Origin: an uncultured Eggerthellaceae bacterium
GTDB taxonomy: Bacteria; Actinomycetota; Coriobacteriia; Coriobacteriales; Eggerthellaceae
Assembly (NCBI GenBank): GCA_947566075.1
Contig: CANOIM010000009.1
Location: forward strand, 16,055 to 80,054
Direction of reading: 5' to 3'
DNA length: 64,000 bases
Positions within the stretch are counted from its first letter, which is position 1. Each line of letters begins with the position of its first letter. Shown one piece after another: positions 29,146 through 37,490 of the stretch. Below the pieces are notes generated by a model. The model was not told where the DNA came from. It saw only the letters and a list, made by a program, of their open reading frames with translations, and did not search any database. The translations under genes were made by a program, and so were the position numbers.

Positions 29146-30498
29146 ATGACCTCCCTCACCCCAAAGAAAGAGAAGCTCTGGAGCCCCATCTTCGTGACCA
29201 TCTTGGCGGCGCTCCTCTTCTCATTCATGGTGGGCCAAGGCGTCAATTGTGGCTCTACGGTCTACCTGGAACGCACGGGCGGAACCGTGGCCCTGGCTGG
29301 CGTGGGGGCCATGATCTTCTCGGCAGCCGCCGGTGTCATGCGCATCTGCTGCGGGCCGCTGATAGACCGCCGTGGGCGGCGCTTCACCATGTTCATCGGC
29401 GCTGCCTTCCTGCTGGTGGGCACCCTGGGGCCCCTGGTGCAGAACAACGGTGCCCTGTTCATCATCTGGCGCGCCCTGCAGGGCATCGGCTTCTCTGCAG
29501 CCACCACGGCTGCCAACACCGCTGCGGCTGATGTGCTCCCCTTCACTCGACTGGGAGAAGGCATCGGTTACGCAGGACTCGGGCAGGCCGTTGCCATGGC
29601 CATCGGGCCAGCGCTGGCCCTCTTCCTCGTCTCCTCCAATCCGCCAGAGAACCTCTACTATGGCCTCATAGCCTGTAGCGTCCTCTTCCTCATCTTGACG
29701 CTGCTCTGCCGATACGAGAAGGACCCTCAGCTCCTCCCCAGCACCTCCGAGTATCGCGTGCGATGGGAACAGGAGCACGGCAACCACGCCCAGCCCCCGA
29801 AGACAGAAGGCGCCGCGGAAACAGAAGCGGAGGCAAAAGCAGAAGCGCAGGACGTCCCCTCGGGTGCGGAGCCTCCGGCGGCCAAGGAGGGCTTCCTGCA
29901 TACCCTCCTGGATTCCATCTTCGAACCCACCGCCCTGCCCGGAACCGCGGTCATCATATTCATGTCCTCGGGGTTCACCTTCAACGTGTTCTACATGGGC
30001 TCGTTCGGGAACTCCCTCGGCGTGGCCAACTCAGGGCTGTACTACACCACCATGGCGGTCGTGATGATCGGGGTGCGCCTCGTATCCGGCCATTTCATGG
30101 ATTCAACCTCACCCCTGCGGCTCATGGGCATCGCGGCAGCCAGCGGCGTCATAGCCTTCGCCTTGGGCATTGGATGCGGGATGCATCTCTTCGGCCCGCT
30201 GACAGAGCCGCTGTTCTACGCCATCGGCATCCCCTTCGGCCTGTTCATGGGCCTTGGCATGCCCGTGAATCAGACCATGGCCGTAAAGCTCACCCCGCCT
30301 GAGAGGTGGGGCGCGGCGAATGCGCTGTTCATGCTGGGCATAGATATCAGCGGAGCGGTGTTCTCGGTGATCTGGGGCTTTATGATCGAAAGCCAAGGCT
30401 ATCCGTTGGCATTCACTGGCTGTTTGCTCTTGCAGGTCATCGCCTTCGTGGTGGCCCTCATCGTGTATCCGAAGAAGCGGGCGAAGGGAACTCCATAG
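29146..30498 (+). CDS. MFS transporter with a long charged central loop
   Basis: About 450 residues, twelve hydrophobic segments, with the MFS motif-A-like GPLIDRRGRRF after TM2. The loop between TM6 and TM7 (about residues 205-260) is long and Ala/Glu-rich (GAAETEAEAKAEAQD). A TATGCT -10 box (29134-29139) is followed by six bases and ATG 29146, so a leaderless start is likely; ATG 29140 is the alternative. The gene converges on the corrinoid-activator gene and their 3' ends overlap by 41 bp. Ligand unknown; a link to the neighbouring methyl-transfer genes is only positional. Confidence 0.85.
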   Translation: MTSLTPKKEKLWSPIFVTILAALLFSFMVGQGVNCGSTVYLERTGGTVALAGVGAMIFSAAAGVMRICCGPLIDRRGRRFTMFIGAAFLLVGTLGPLVQNNGALFIIWRALQGIGFSAATTAANTAAADVLPFTRLGEGIGYAGLGQAVAMAIGPALALFLVSSNPPENLYYGLIACSVLFLILTLLCRYEKDPQLLPSTSEYRVRWEQEHGNHAQPPKTEGAAETEAEAKAEAQDVPSGAEPPAAKEGFLHTLLDSIFEPTALPGTAVIIFMSSGFTFNVFYMGSFGNSLGVANSGLYYTTMAVVMIGVRLVSGHFMDSTSPLRLMGIAAASGVIAFALGIGCGMHLFGPLTEPLFYAIGIPFGLFMGLGMPVNQTMAVKLTPPERWGAANALFMLGIDISGAVFSVIWGFMIESQGYPLAFTGCLLLQVIAFVVALIVYPKKRAKGTP

Positions 30499-32026
30499 CT
30501 TCTAGGTAGTTCTCGTTGAACAGGCTGCTGGTGGAAAGCTCCAGGTACCGTGCCCCCTGCGCGATGCGCCCCAGCTCTTCCCGAGCCGCTTCGCCCTCCA
30601 ACGCAAGGGCCGCCCCTTCTATCGCCATGTTCCCCACGCTGTGCGCCACGCCCAGCAGCTCTTCAGGGAACAACCCGATGCGCACGGCATTCCTGAGGTC
30701 CACGTTCTGACCCAAGCCACCCGCGATATCCAAGCGCGCCACCTGGTCAGGCTGCACCCTGGCGCTCTGCAAGAGCGTGAGCATCCCCGCGCAGATGGCG
30801 GCTTTCGCCAGCTGCACATTGCGCACATCCCGTTGGGTCACGGCTATCTGCGGCGTCACCCAAAAAGCAGCCATCCCCTCATGGGTGCCCAGCCGCTCTG
30901 CCAGCGCCGGAGGAACGGCGACATCCAGCTCATCGGCCTCCAGCATGAGGCCGCTCTCTTCCAGGATGCCCGCATCCAAGAGCAGGGCCAACACGTCTAT
31001 CAACCCTGACCCGCAGATCCCCTGGGCAGGGCTGTCTTCGATGGTCTCAACCAGCAGGCTTCCCTCCTCCCAGCGCACCCGAGCCACCGCTCCGGGGTAA
31101 GCGGGCATACCGAAAGTGATGTTCGCCCCTTCGAAGACCGGGCCTGCCGCCGTGGCGCAACAGATGATGCCGTCTGACGTACTCAAGGCCATCTCACCGT
31201 TGGTGCCCAGATCAGCCAAGAGCCTTGGCTCTGAGGAAGTGGTCATACCCAGGCTGAGCAGGTCAGCCGTAATGTCTCCGCCCACATAGCCTGCCACACA
31301 GGGAGCGAAGAAGGCTTCACGGGCCGAACAACCCAGGTCAGCCAGGGCCTGCAACGGTTGCATGCACCCGAAGAGCGTGGGTGCTGTGAAGGGCGCCCGC
31401 CCGATGGGGGTTGGGTCAACTCCGGCCGCCAGATGCTCCATGACGGTATTCCCTGCCACCACAGCCCGCACTACGATTGAAGCATTGACCTCTGCCCGTT
31501 CCAGAAGCGTTCGGGCCAGGTTGGTAATACCCTCATTCACCGCCCTCTGCAACTCTTCCAGGTGCTCCGCCTCTGCGGCCGTTATCCGCGAGATGACATC
31601 AGCGCCGAAGGACCTCTGGGGGTTCGCAAGGCCACCGCTTTCGATGACTGCCCCGGTCTTCAGGTCAACAAGACGGCAGACTATAGTGGTGGTACCCACG
31701 TCAAGGGCCAACCCGAAGCCCTCCGCCCGTTCCGCCTCCCAACCATGGGAAGCGGGCACTCCTTCAAGCACCACATCCATGGCGCGCCTTTCTTCGAAGG
31801 CACCCGGGGGGATCAAGACCTCCTTGACCCGGACAGCTGGTTCCTGGCAGGCTAGCACTTCTTCTTCAAGGCCCCCTGCCCGGCGAACGATGATCCGGCA
31901 TTTCCCACAGGTGCCCGCGCCTCCGCAGGGGGATGCCAGCGTGACCCCTTGAGAGCGCAAGGCCTCCAACACCGTGCCTTCTGCGCCAGCAGTCAGCCTC
32001 ACCGCCTGATCAGAAGAGCGGCTCAT
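30458..32026 (-). CDS. Reductive activator of corrinoid proteins (RACE/RamA-like, 2Fe-2S plus ASKHA ATPase)
   Basis: A 522-residue protein. The N-terminus is a plant-type ferredoxin domain with CGGAGTCGKC and a later VLACQ, binding one [2Fe-2S] cluster. The remainder is an actin-like ATPase of the DUF4445 group: ALDVGTTTIVCRLVD, VAGNTVMEHL, LLADLGTNGEMAL and CGSGLIDVLALLL. Such proteins reduce inactive Co(II) corrinoid in methyltransferase systems using ATP. ATG 32026 overlaps the upstream stop as ATGA, so it is coupled to the DUF2284 gene. No corrinoid-binding protein is encoded nearby. Confidence 0.87.
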   Translation of the reverse strand: MSRSSDQAVRLTAGAEGTVLEALRSQGVTLASPCGGAGTCGKCRIIVRRAGGLEEEVLACQEPAVRVKEVLIPPGAFEERRAMDVVLEGVPASHGWEAERAEGFGLALDVGTTTIVCRLVDLKTGAVIESGGLANPQRSFGADVISRITAAEAEHLEELQRAVNEGITNLARTLLERAEVNASIVVRAVVAGNTVMEHLAAGVDPTPIGRAPFTAPTLFGCMQPLQALADLGCSAREAFFAPCVAGYVGGDITADLLSLGMTTSSEPRLLADLGTNGEMALSTSDGIICCATAAGPVFEGANITFGMPAYPGAVARVRWEEGSLLVETIEDSPAQGICGSGLIDVLALLLDAGILEESGLMLEADELDVAVPPALAERLGTHEGMAAFWVTPQIAVTQRDVRNVQLAKAAICAGMLTLLQSARVQPDQVARLDIAGGLGQNVDLRNAVRIGLFPEELLGVAHSVGNMAIEGAALALEGEAAREELGRIAQGARYLELSTSSLFNENYLEAMEFPSPASSDTR

Positions 32027-32555
32027 AGGACCACGCAGCCCGTATAGGCGATCATGTTCTTCCCATGGTTGTAGGGTATGCCCGCGCTGATGCATACGTC
32101 GTTCACCATGAGCCCCGCTGATTCCATGGACACGAGCCGCTTCTCCGGGAAGCGGCAGGGCGCATCAGGACAGGAGCAACTGGGGCAGAGCGTGCATGTG
32201 CCTGCCGAGAGAACAAGGGCATCCGGGTGGCCTTTGAACAGATCAGCCAGCTTCTGGATGCGCTCCTGATGGATCTGAGACGCCTCCATCATGGTTTCCA
32301 CGTCGAATTCATCTTCCTGTTCTTGGACGGTCTGCACCACCCAGCAACAAGACCTCTGCCTGAACAGCGCCTGGAAATCCTCCAGGCTGCCGCAATGGGG
32401 TGGGCACGCCCAGTTGGTGCCGTAGACCCGGCAACCCCCGGAAGCGCACATCTCACGCACTTCGGGCATGACGCGAAGGGCCGTTGCAGCGCACCGGCCC
32501 ACGCTTTCGAACCCAACGCTGTCTATGGCCTCAGGAACGTCCATAGAACTCATCC
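32023..32555 (-). CDS. DUF2284 cysteine-rich metal-binding protein
   Basis: About 177 residues with two cysteine clusters: CASGGC ... WACPPHCG near the N-terminus and CTLCPSCSCPDAPC near the middle, likely metal or Fe-S ligands. DUF2284 proteins often accompany corrinoid methyltransferase genes, as here. The start is taken as ATG 32555 (MSSMDVPE); ATG 32546 is also possible. It overlaps the end of the methyltransferase gene by 25 bp and its stop overlaps the activator start, so all three genes are coupled. Confidence 0.82.
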
Positions 32556-33538
32556 ACTGCGTCGAAGAACGCTTGGATGTTCTCATAGGGGGCCATGGGC
32601 GGCACATCGCACCCCGTGGATATCACGAAGTTCGGGTAGGCACTGCAGGCTTCCAGCACCTCCAGCGTCTTCGCGCGAACCGATTCCGGCGTACCCAGGC
32701 GAATCTCACCCGCCGGATCAACATTGCCCATGACGATCACATCCTTCGGCATGAGCGGCAGGATGTCTTCCATCTGGATGGCATTGCCGAAATGGAATGC
32801 CTTCGCGCCCGTGGCTATGACAGCATCAGCCGCCTTCACCACCGAAGACCCGCAGTTATGGTAGATCACGAGGAAGCTGCTGTCTTGCACCGCGTCAACG
32901 ATCTGACTCACGTAGGGGGTGGAGAATTCCCCCAGCAAGTCCGGCGGCAACAGCCCTGCCAGCGGCTCGGCTATCACAACGCCATTCGCCCCTGCATCCT
33001 TGAACGCTTGGGCGTACTTGGTGAGGAACTCCGTGCACTTCTCTAGCACCGCCTTCACCAATTCCGGTTCCTCATAGCAGAGGATCATGACCTCGTTCAC
33101 ATCCATCAAGCGCCCCGCCAAGGAGAACGGCCCGATCATGCCTGCGAACACCGGCCGATCCGTGACCTCATCCATCACCGTGCGAATGGCCTCTATATAG
33201 AGGTTCGTGCGCCCTGCTCCCACGGCGGGCACCGCCAGGTCATCAGGGTCAGAATCCTCATCTACGATGGAACCCACCACTGTGGGCACCTCTTCATCGG
33301 TCACCACGATCTGGCTTCCGAAGGCCTCTGCCTCAACGGAAAGATCCATGAAGGAGACGGAGGCAGCCGTAGGGAAGGCATCGGCGATGACCTTCATGGC
33401 CTGGGCCTGCTTGTCCGTAGACCCGATGAGCTCCTTCACGGTAATGCCCATCTTCTGGATAGCCGGAAAGGAAAGGACCGGAAGGGCCTGTTTCTTCTCC
33501 GCTGCGATAGTCTCAGAAACCCATGCATTCATATCCAT
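32531..33538 (-). CDS. Uroporphyrinogen decarboxylase-family methyltransferase (MtaA/MtbA-like)
   Basis: A 335-residue TIM-barrel protein of the URO-D family. The zinc ligands used by methylcobamide methyltransferases are present: His-x-Cys in YHNCG (H227, C229) and a late Cys in STGCDVPP (C310). The Arg-rich start typical of true URO-D (haem synthesis) is absent, which argues for methyl transfer between a corrinoid protein and a thiol, pterin or other acceptor. GGAAG lies upstream of ATG 33538. First gene of a three-gene coupled operon, divergent from a LysR regulator. The methyl donor and acceptor are unknown. Confidence 0.87.
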   Translation of the reverse strand: MDMNAWVSETIAAEKKQALPVLSFPAIQKMGITVKELIGSTDKQAQAMKVIADAFPTAASVSFMDLSVEAEAFGSQIVVTDEEVPTVVGSIVDEDSDPDDLAVPAVGAGRTNLYIEAIRTVMDEVTDRPVFAGMIGPFSLAGRLMDVNEVMILCYEEPELVKAVLEKCTEFLTKYAQAFKDAGANGVVIAEPLAGLLPPDLLGEFSTPYVSQIVDAVQDSSFLVIYHNCGSSVVKAADAVIATGAKAFHFGNAIQMEDILPLMPKDVIVMGNVDPAGEIRLGTPESVRAKTLEVLEACSAYPNFVISTGCDVPPMAPYENIQAFFDAVDEFYGRS

Positions 33539-33602
33539 CTGATTGCTTCCTTTCGCCTCATCCGGCTTGCATCAAGACAAACACCCGCCCCTGACGAGCA
33601 TC

Positions 33603-33640
33603 TGCCGCCTTGCACGATCGGGGGAGATGGCAAGGCGGCA
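33603..33640. promoter_or_regulatory. Inverted repeat in the leader of the methyltransferase operon
   Basis: TGCCGCCTTG (33603-33612) and CAAGGCGGCA (33631-33640), perfect 10-bp arms with an 18-nt spacer, lie about 65 bp upstream of the methyltransferase gene. They could form an RNA hairpin in the leader or a DNA-binding site. The rest of the 303-bp gap (33539-33841) holds the dyad at 33742 and no gene I can see. Confidence 0.45.
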
Positions 33641-33741
33641 TAAGACATGACCTTGGAAGGCTTCAGGGGGACCTTCACTCAGGCCACCCTGACTCTATCT
33701 GTCTCATCCAGAGAATGGAAATACCGATAATCGAATGGGTC

Positions 33742-33756
33742 ATGAATTTGATTCAT
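33742..33756. promoter_or_regulatory. Candidate LysR-type operator
   Basis: ATGAAT-TTG-ATTCAT is a perfect 15-bp dyad containing the T-N11-A pattern of LysR boxes. It lies 86 bp upstream of the lysR-type gene and about 200 bp upstream of the methyltransferase start, in the shared intergenic region, as expected for autoregulation with divergent activation. Confidence 0.5.
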
Positions 33757-33841
33757 AACGGCTCATCTGCCATCATGGGGCCCTTCGCGCACCGTCAGCA
33801 ACGGATGGCCGGACCAGTCCGCTATCCTTTCAAGGAGGGCC

Positions 33842-34723
33842 ATGACATTCCGACAGCTCCAATACTTCCTGGAAGTGGCTCGCACTCTCAATTTCTCGAA
33901 GGCGGCTGAAGCCCTCTTCGTCAGCCAATCCACGCTCTCGAAGGCCATCTCCACCCTAGAGGAGGAGCTGGGGGCGGTGCTCTTCCTGCGCAGCCACCAC
34001 AACGTCAAGCTCACCCCCGCCGGAGCCGTGCTGGCCACCAACCTGCCGCGCCTCCAAGAAGACCTGAACAAGACCATTGACCTGGTCCAAGAGGTGAAAG
34101 AGGGCATGCGGGGGCGGCTTGCCCTGGGGGTGCAGGCAGGCTTCACCCTACCTGACATCATCATCTCTGCCGTTGACTACTGCAAGCACAGCATGCCCTT
34201 CCTGAGCATCACGGCCACCAGCTCAGAGGATGCGCCCCTTTGGGAGTCTTTAGCGAATGGGAAGCTGGATTTCGCCCTCAGCTACCAGCTGGAAGAAGAT
34301 GCCATAACGGAAGAGAACGCCACCACCCTGACCGTGCTGGGCTCAGAGCCCGTCATGCTCTGCGTGGCCGCCACCGCTCAGCTGAGCGAAGAGCCCACCG
34401 CCAAGGAGCTTTCGAAACTGCGCTACCTCTTCGCTGCCCCGGAGGATGCGCCCCGCATGCGCCGCTGGTCAGACTATTGCCGAAACCTCGGGTTCTATCC
34501 GGATGTATCCCCGGTGAGGGATATGGGCACTGCGGCCGTGAAGATAGAGCTGGGCATGGCAGCTACGGTGGTTCCCGCCAGCCACGCCCTCACCCGTTCG
34601 GCCAACATCCGCACGCTGCCCCTTGCGGATGCCTACCGGGTGGCTAGCGTCATGGCTTCCAACCCAGACAACCTGAACCAGATCGTGGAGGTGTTCACTA
34701 AGCTGGTGGAAGCGGACCTCTAG
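33842..34723 (+). CDS. LysR-family transcriptional regulator
   Basis: A 293-residue LTTR: the N-terminal winged helix-turn-helix is clear (MTFRQLQYFLEVARTLNFSK, AAEALFVSQSTLSKAISTLE), followed by a linker helix and a substrate-binding domain (residues about 90-293). AAGGAGG lies 3 bases before ATG 33842, and TATCCT (33818-33823) may be its -10. It is divergent from the methyltransferase/DUF2284/activator operon and is its likely regulator; the inducer is unknown. Confidence 0.93.
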   Translation: MTFRQLQYFLEVARTLNFSKAAEALFVSQSTLSKAISTLEEELGAVLFLRSHHNVKLTPAGAVLATNLPRLQEDLNKTIDLVQEVKEGMRGRLALGVQAGFTLPDIIISAVDYCKHSMPFLSITATSSEDAPLWESLANGKLDFALSYQLEEDAITEENATTLTVLGSEPVMLCVAATAQLSEEPTAKELSKLRYLFAAPEDAPRMRRWSDYCRNLGFYPDVSPVRDMGTAAVKIELGMAATVVPASHALTRSANIRTLPLADAYRVASVMASNPDNLNQIVEVFTKLVEADL

Positions 34724-34728
34724 TTCCC

Positions 34729-34744
34729 GGCCTTCGCCAAGGCC
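34729..34744. terminator. Short convergent hairpin after the LysR gene
   Basis: GGCCTT-CGCC-AAGGCC, a perfect 6-bp stem, lies between the convergent stops of the LysR gene and the coiled-coil protein. The stem is short and has no U-tract, so its termination role is uncertain. Confidence 0.35.
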
Positions 34745-34763
34745 CAAGACCAAGAGAAGCCGC

Positions 34764-35834
34764 TCAGATCCGTCCCATCTCCTGGGAAACGCGGTTGTAC
34801 CAATGCTCCCAGTTTCCCGGGCAGTACTTCTGGGCCGCCGCCTCAGATACGGTGTACCCATAGCCGCGGGCCAAGCCCGAAGCGTGGGCGGGAATGGCCT
34901 CTTCCCAGCTGCCCCAGGAAACGGAGCCCCAACCCCAGGCGTTGTAGGGCCGGAAGCAAGCAGCCCCTCTGCTGCTCTCAACCTCTGAGATGGCTGCTGA
35001 GAACCGCGGGTCTATGCCCGCATCCCAGGCCGCCGAAGCGAAGGTCTTCCCTTGGCCCGCCAAGGGCGATCCCGCAAGGTAAGCATCCAGGCGCCCCGCC
35101 CAATTCCGCACGAACGACGCCTTGTCACTTGACCAGTCAGCGTTGTCAGAGGAGGGAGGCGTGACGTTCTCATCCGCCGACGGAGGCTGCCCCGCTGCCG
35201 CTTCGGCCTCTTGGGCCGCCTGGCGTTCCCGGGCCTCCTGTTGGGCCTGCTCCTCAGCGGCCTTCTGGGCTGCTTCCCGCTGAGCTGCCGCCAACAGCGC
35301 TGCCCGCTCAGCTGCCGCTTGCTCTTCCTCAGCGTCTACCCGTGCTTCCTCCAGGGCCGTTTGGGCCTCCTGGCGCTCTTGGAGCAACTGGGAGAGCTGC
35401 TCCAGCTTGGCATTGGCCGTTTCCTGAACACGGTTGAGGTAATCGAAGATGCTAAGGAATGTAGAGAAATCCTGAGACGAGAGGATCACAGACAGCATCC
35501 CCGCATCATCCCGATGCAGCTTGTACAGGCTGACCATGCTAGCGCTGCAGGCCTCTTTGGAGGCGGGGATGCGCCCGTCCAGCTCTTGGATCTGCGCCTC
35601 ATTCTCTTGGATCTGGCGGTCCAGCTCCTCTACCCGCTCAGTGGCTTGGTTGTAATCAGCCGCGGTGGCTTCCACCGCTTTCTGCAGCCCGTTCGCCTCC
35701 GCATAGATGTCCTGGGTCTCTGCGAAGGCCGCTGAAGGAGGCAGGCACAGCATAAGAGCAACCGCGCAGGCCAGAAGCCCCTTCGCCCTGCACCTCTTCC
35801 CCACCAAAACGGTCCTCTGCAGATCCGGCAGCAT
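34764..35834 (-). CDS. Secreted coiled-coil protein with a C-terminal lysozyme/glucosaminidase-like domain
   Basis: A 356-residue exported protein. A signal peptide (GLLACAVALMLCLPPSAAFA) is followed by a coiled-coil region (about residues 40-210, rich in Glu, Gln and Ala) of the type found in peptidoglycan hydrolases and FtsX-controlled activators. A Pro/Ser linker leads to a final 130-residue domain with IDPRFSAAISEVESSRG and YNAWGWGSVSWGSWEEAI, resembling lysozyme-like or glucosaminidase folds; Glu in ISEVESS is a candidate catalytic acid. It begins 7 bp after the upstream gene's stop, suggesting co-transcription. Confidence 0.8.
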   Translation of the reverse strand: MLPDLQRTVLVGKRCRAKGLLACAVALMLCLPPSAAFAETQDIYAEANGLQKAVEATAADYNQATERVEELDRQIQENEAQIQELDGRIPASKEACSASMVSLYKLHRDDAGMLSVILSSQDFSTFLSIFDYLNRVQETANAKLEQLSQLLQERQEAQTALEEARVDAEEEQAAAERAALLAAAQREAAQKAAEEQAQQEARERQAAQEAEAAAGQPPSADENVTPPSSDNADWSSDKASFVRNWAGRLDAYLAGSPLAGQGKTFASAAWDAGIDPRFSAAISEVESSRGAACFRPYNAWGWGSVSWGSWEEAIPAHASGLARGYGYTVSEAAAQKYCPGNWEHWYNRVSQEMGRI

Positions 35835-35841
35835 CTATGGC

Positions 35842-36495
35842 CTAGATGTTGTCTATGGGACGGCCCTGGGGCTTGACCACTTCCACCAGCGGAGAGCCTT
35901 CCCGCTCCAACGCCTGGATCTGCTCGTAGGTGAGGCCCTTGTTCTCGAACACGCGGTCTTTCAAACGCTGGATCCAGGTATTGCCGCGCACATCCTCCCC
36001 TTCGGAGAGGCCCTTCCATTCCTCTTTGATGCCGATGGCCACCAAAGCGATGACCGCCACCCGCAGCTTCGTCAGGTCAGGCACATGGATCTCAAAGCAT
36101 TCGCCCTTGTCCCGGAACAGGCGCGTCTTCACATGCACGTCCTTCTTGTTGTAGGACGTGCGCGTTTCGGTCACGAAATCGAACGGCGGGTTGGAGAATG
36201 ACCCATACAAGTCCCACAGCATCCCTTCGATGTAGTAGTGCTTGTTGATGACATAGGGGTGCAGGATGTATTCATAGCGCTCGAAGCGCAGATAATAGTT
36301 GAGGCAACGGTTATCCGGGCGGATGGCTGCATTCTCACCGCCCATGCGCCCTATGACAGAGATGTTCTGCTTCTCCGCCGTCCAACCCTTCTTGTTCTCG
36401 AAGTGGTAGAACAGGTCCCCATCCTCATACCAGGTATCAAAATCCTCGTGGCGTGCGATGGCATCCCGCTGCAGGTAGACCTTGTTGAACTTCAT
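35842..36495 (-). CDS. Conserved-looking cytoplasmic protein of unknown function
   Basis: 217 residues, no signal peptide. Rich in aromatics in the first half (DTWYEDGDLFYHFENKKGW, YYLRFERYEYILHPYVINKHYY), with a later helical segment RVAVIALVAIGIKEEWKGL and a charged C-terminus. I do not recognise a family. AGGAG stands 4 nt before ATG 36495; the longer frame to 36681 has a non-protein-like Cys/Gly-rich leader and overlaps the promoter region of the opposite gene. Upstream of, and probably co-transcribed with, the cell-wall hydrolase-like gene. Confidence 0.65.
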   Translation of the reverse strand: MKFNKVYLQRDAIARHEDFDTWYEDGDLFYHFENKKGWTAEKQNISVIGRMGGENAAIRPDNRCLNYYLRFERYEYILHPYVINKHYYIEGMLWDLYGSFSNPPFDFVTETRTSYNKKDVHVKTRLFRDKGECFEIHVPDLTKLRVAVIALVAIGIKEEWKGLSEGEDVRGNTWIQRLKDRVFENKGLTYEQIQALEREGSPLVEVVKPQGRPIDNI

Positions 36496-36563
36496 GAAGC
36501 TCCTCACGTGTTGATGGGCTGGGAACATGATACCGTGAATCCGTGCCCGCAGGCCCCCGTAGT

Positions 36564-36619
36564 GCAGAACTTCAGTTCTGCCTCCGCCGCCCGAACATTC
36601 GGCGGCCCGGTCCTGTACA
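36564..36619. promoter_or_regulatory. Divergent intergenic region with two hairpins and a -10 element
   Basis: GCAGAAC-TTCA-GTTCTGC (36564-36581) is a perfect 7-bp stem, followed by CCGCCG ... CGGCGG (second stem) and TACAAT at 36614-36619, a good -10 box for the rightward gene starting at 36656. If the leftward transcript starts to the right of them, both hairpins lie in its leader. Confidence 0.4.
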
Positions 36620-36655
36620 ATTGGCGAACACGAAACAGCCGAGTGAAAGGCCATC

Positions 36656-37432
36656 ATGCCAAAGCAGAAGTACACCCTCACTTCCTATGATCCCGTCTAC
36701 GCCGTATGCCCCGAGGTGCGCATCCCCGAAGAGCTCATCCAGCAGCAGGCCCTGCGCTGGCTGGAACTCCATTGCGCGAAGCCGGGCCAACAGGCTAAGC
36801 TCACGGACGCCTGGGTGAACAGCAACACCGATGATTTCAAGACCGTGGAAGAGCTGCTGATCTTCATCCGCTACAACATGTATAAGGACAACCGCGAAGC
36901 CCAAGAGCTCTCTGACCAAGATTACATCTGCGCCGAACTGGCCACGCGCCTGGTGGAAGAGCTTCCGGCTGATCTGGTGGAGGAATCCATCTATGCCGCC
37001 AACATGCGCCTGGAGGACATGGTCAACCGTTCTGGCATGTCCATGCAGGATTTCTGCAAGCAGCACAACATGTCCTTGGATCAGCTCTACCAGAACACGG
37101 AGACCCGGGCCATCCAAAGCCTGAAGGAAGACTCAGCCCTGGATGCCTGGGCAGACCACGCAGGCTATACGCTAGAGCCGGAGGACTTCTACGCCGTGAT
37201 CCCCGGTGACAACATCCAAGACAAGGCTGAGAAGCGCCGTCAGATCGAACTGGATGGCCGCCTCCCCCAGATGGAGGAATACGCCCTCAAGACCAAGGCC
37301 CTCAAGGATGTCATGCAGAACGCCATGATCAAGCGCAAGGAAACGGATCCGGAATGGCTGCGCTATGGTGACACCAGCCAAGAGGTGACCAACGCCGCCA
37401 ACCAATTCCCGGATAACTTCATCGCCCTCTAG
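36656..37432 (+). CDS. Protein resembling only the C-terminal chaperone domain of trigger factor
   Basis: A 258-residue, largely helical acidic protein. Residues about 75-225 read like the trigger factor C-domain: VEESIYAANMRLEDMVNRSG, MSMQDFCKQHNMSLDQLY and KALKDVMQNAMIKRKE parallel the arrangement in the complete trigger factor encoded nearby at 38022. It has no ribosome-binding GFRxGKxP motif and no peptidyl-prolyl isomerase domain. AAAGG is 5-6 nt upstream of the ATG. It could be a free chaperone or a secreted-protein holdase lacking a signal; similarity is by eye and should be treated as moderate. Confidence 0.65.
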   Translation: MPKQKYTLTSYDPVYAVCPEVRIPEELIQQQALRWLELHCAKPGQQAKLTDAWVNSNTDDFKTVEELLIFIRYNMYKDNREAQELSDQDYICAELATRLVEELPADLVEESIYAANMRLEDMVNRSGMSMQDFCKQHNMSLDQLYQNTETRAIQSLKEDSALDAWADHAGYTLEPEDFYAVIPGDNIQDKAEKRRQIELDGRLPQMEEYALKTKALKDVMQNAMIKRKETDPEWLRYGDTSQEVTNAANQFPDNFIAL

Positions 37433-37463
37433 GCCCTTTCGGGCAGCCCCGGCAACCTCATGA

Positions 37464-37487
37464 AAAGGGCCGCTTTCGCGGCCCTTT
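37464..37487. terminator. Bidirectional terminator between convergent genes
   Basis: Perfect stem AAAGGGCCGC / GCGGCCCTTT (37464-37473, 37478-37487), loop TTTC, with A-rich flank on the left (leftward U-tract) and TTTCTCTT on the right. It ends both the trigger-factor-domain gene and the SlyD-like gene. Confidence 0.88.
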
Positions 37488-37490
37488 CTC

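Noticed and set aside
32531..33538. Haem-pathway uroporphyrinogen decarboxylase (HemE)
   Set aside because: The protein has the His-x-Cys ... Cys zinc ligands of MtaA-type methyltransferases and sits with corrinoid genes, not haem genes.
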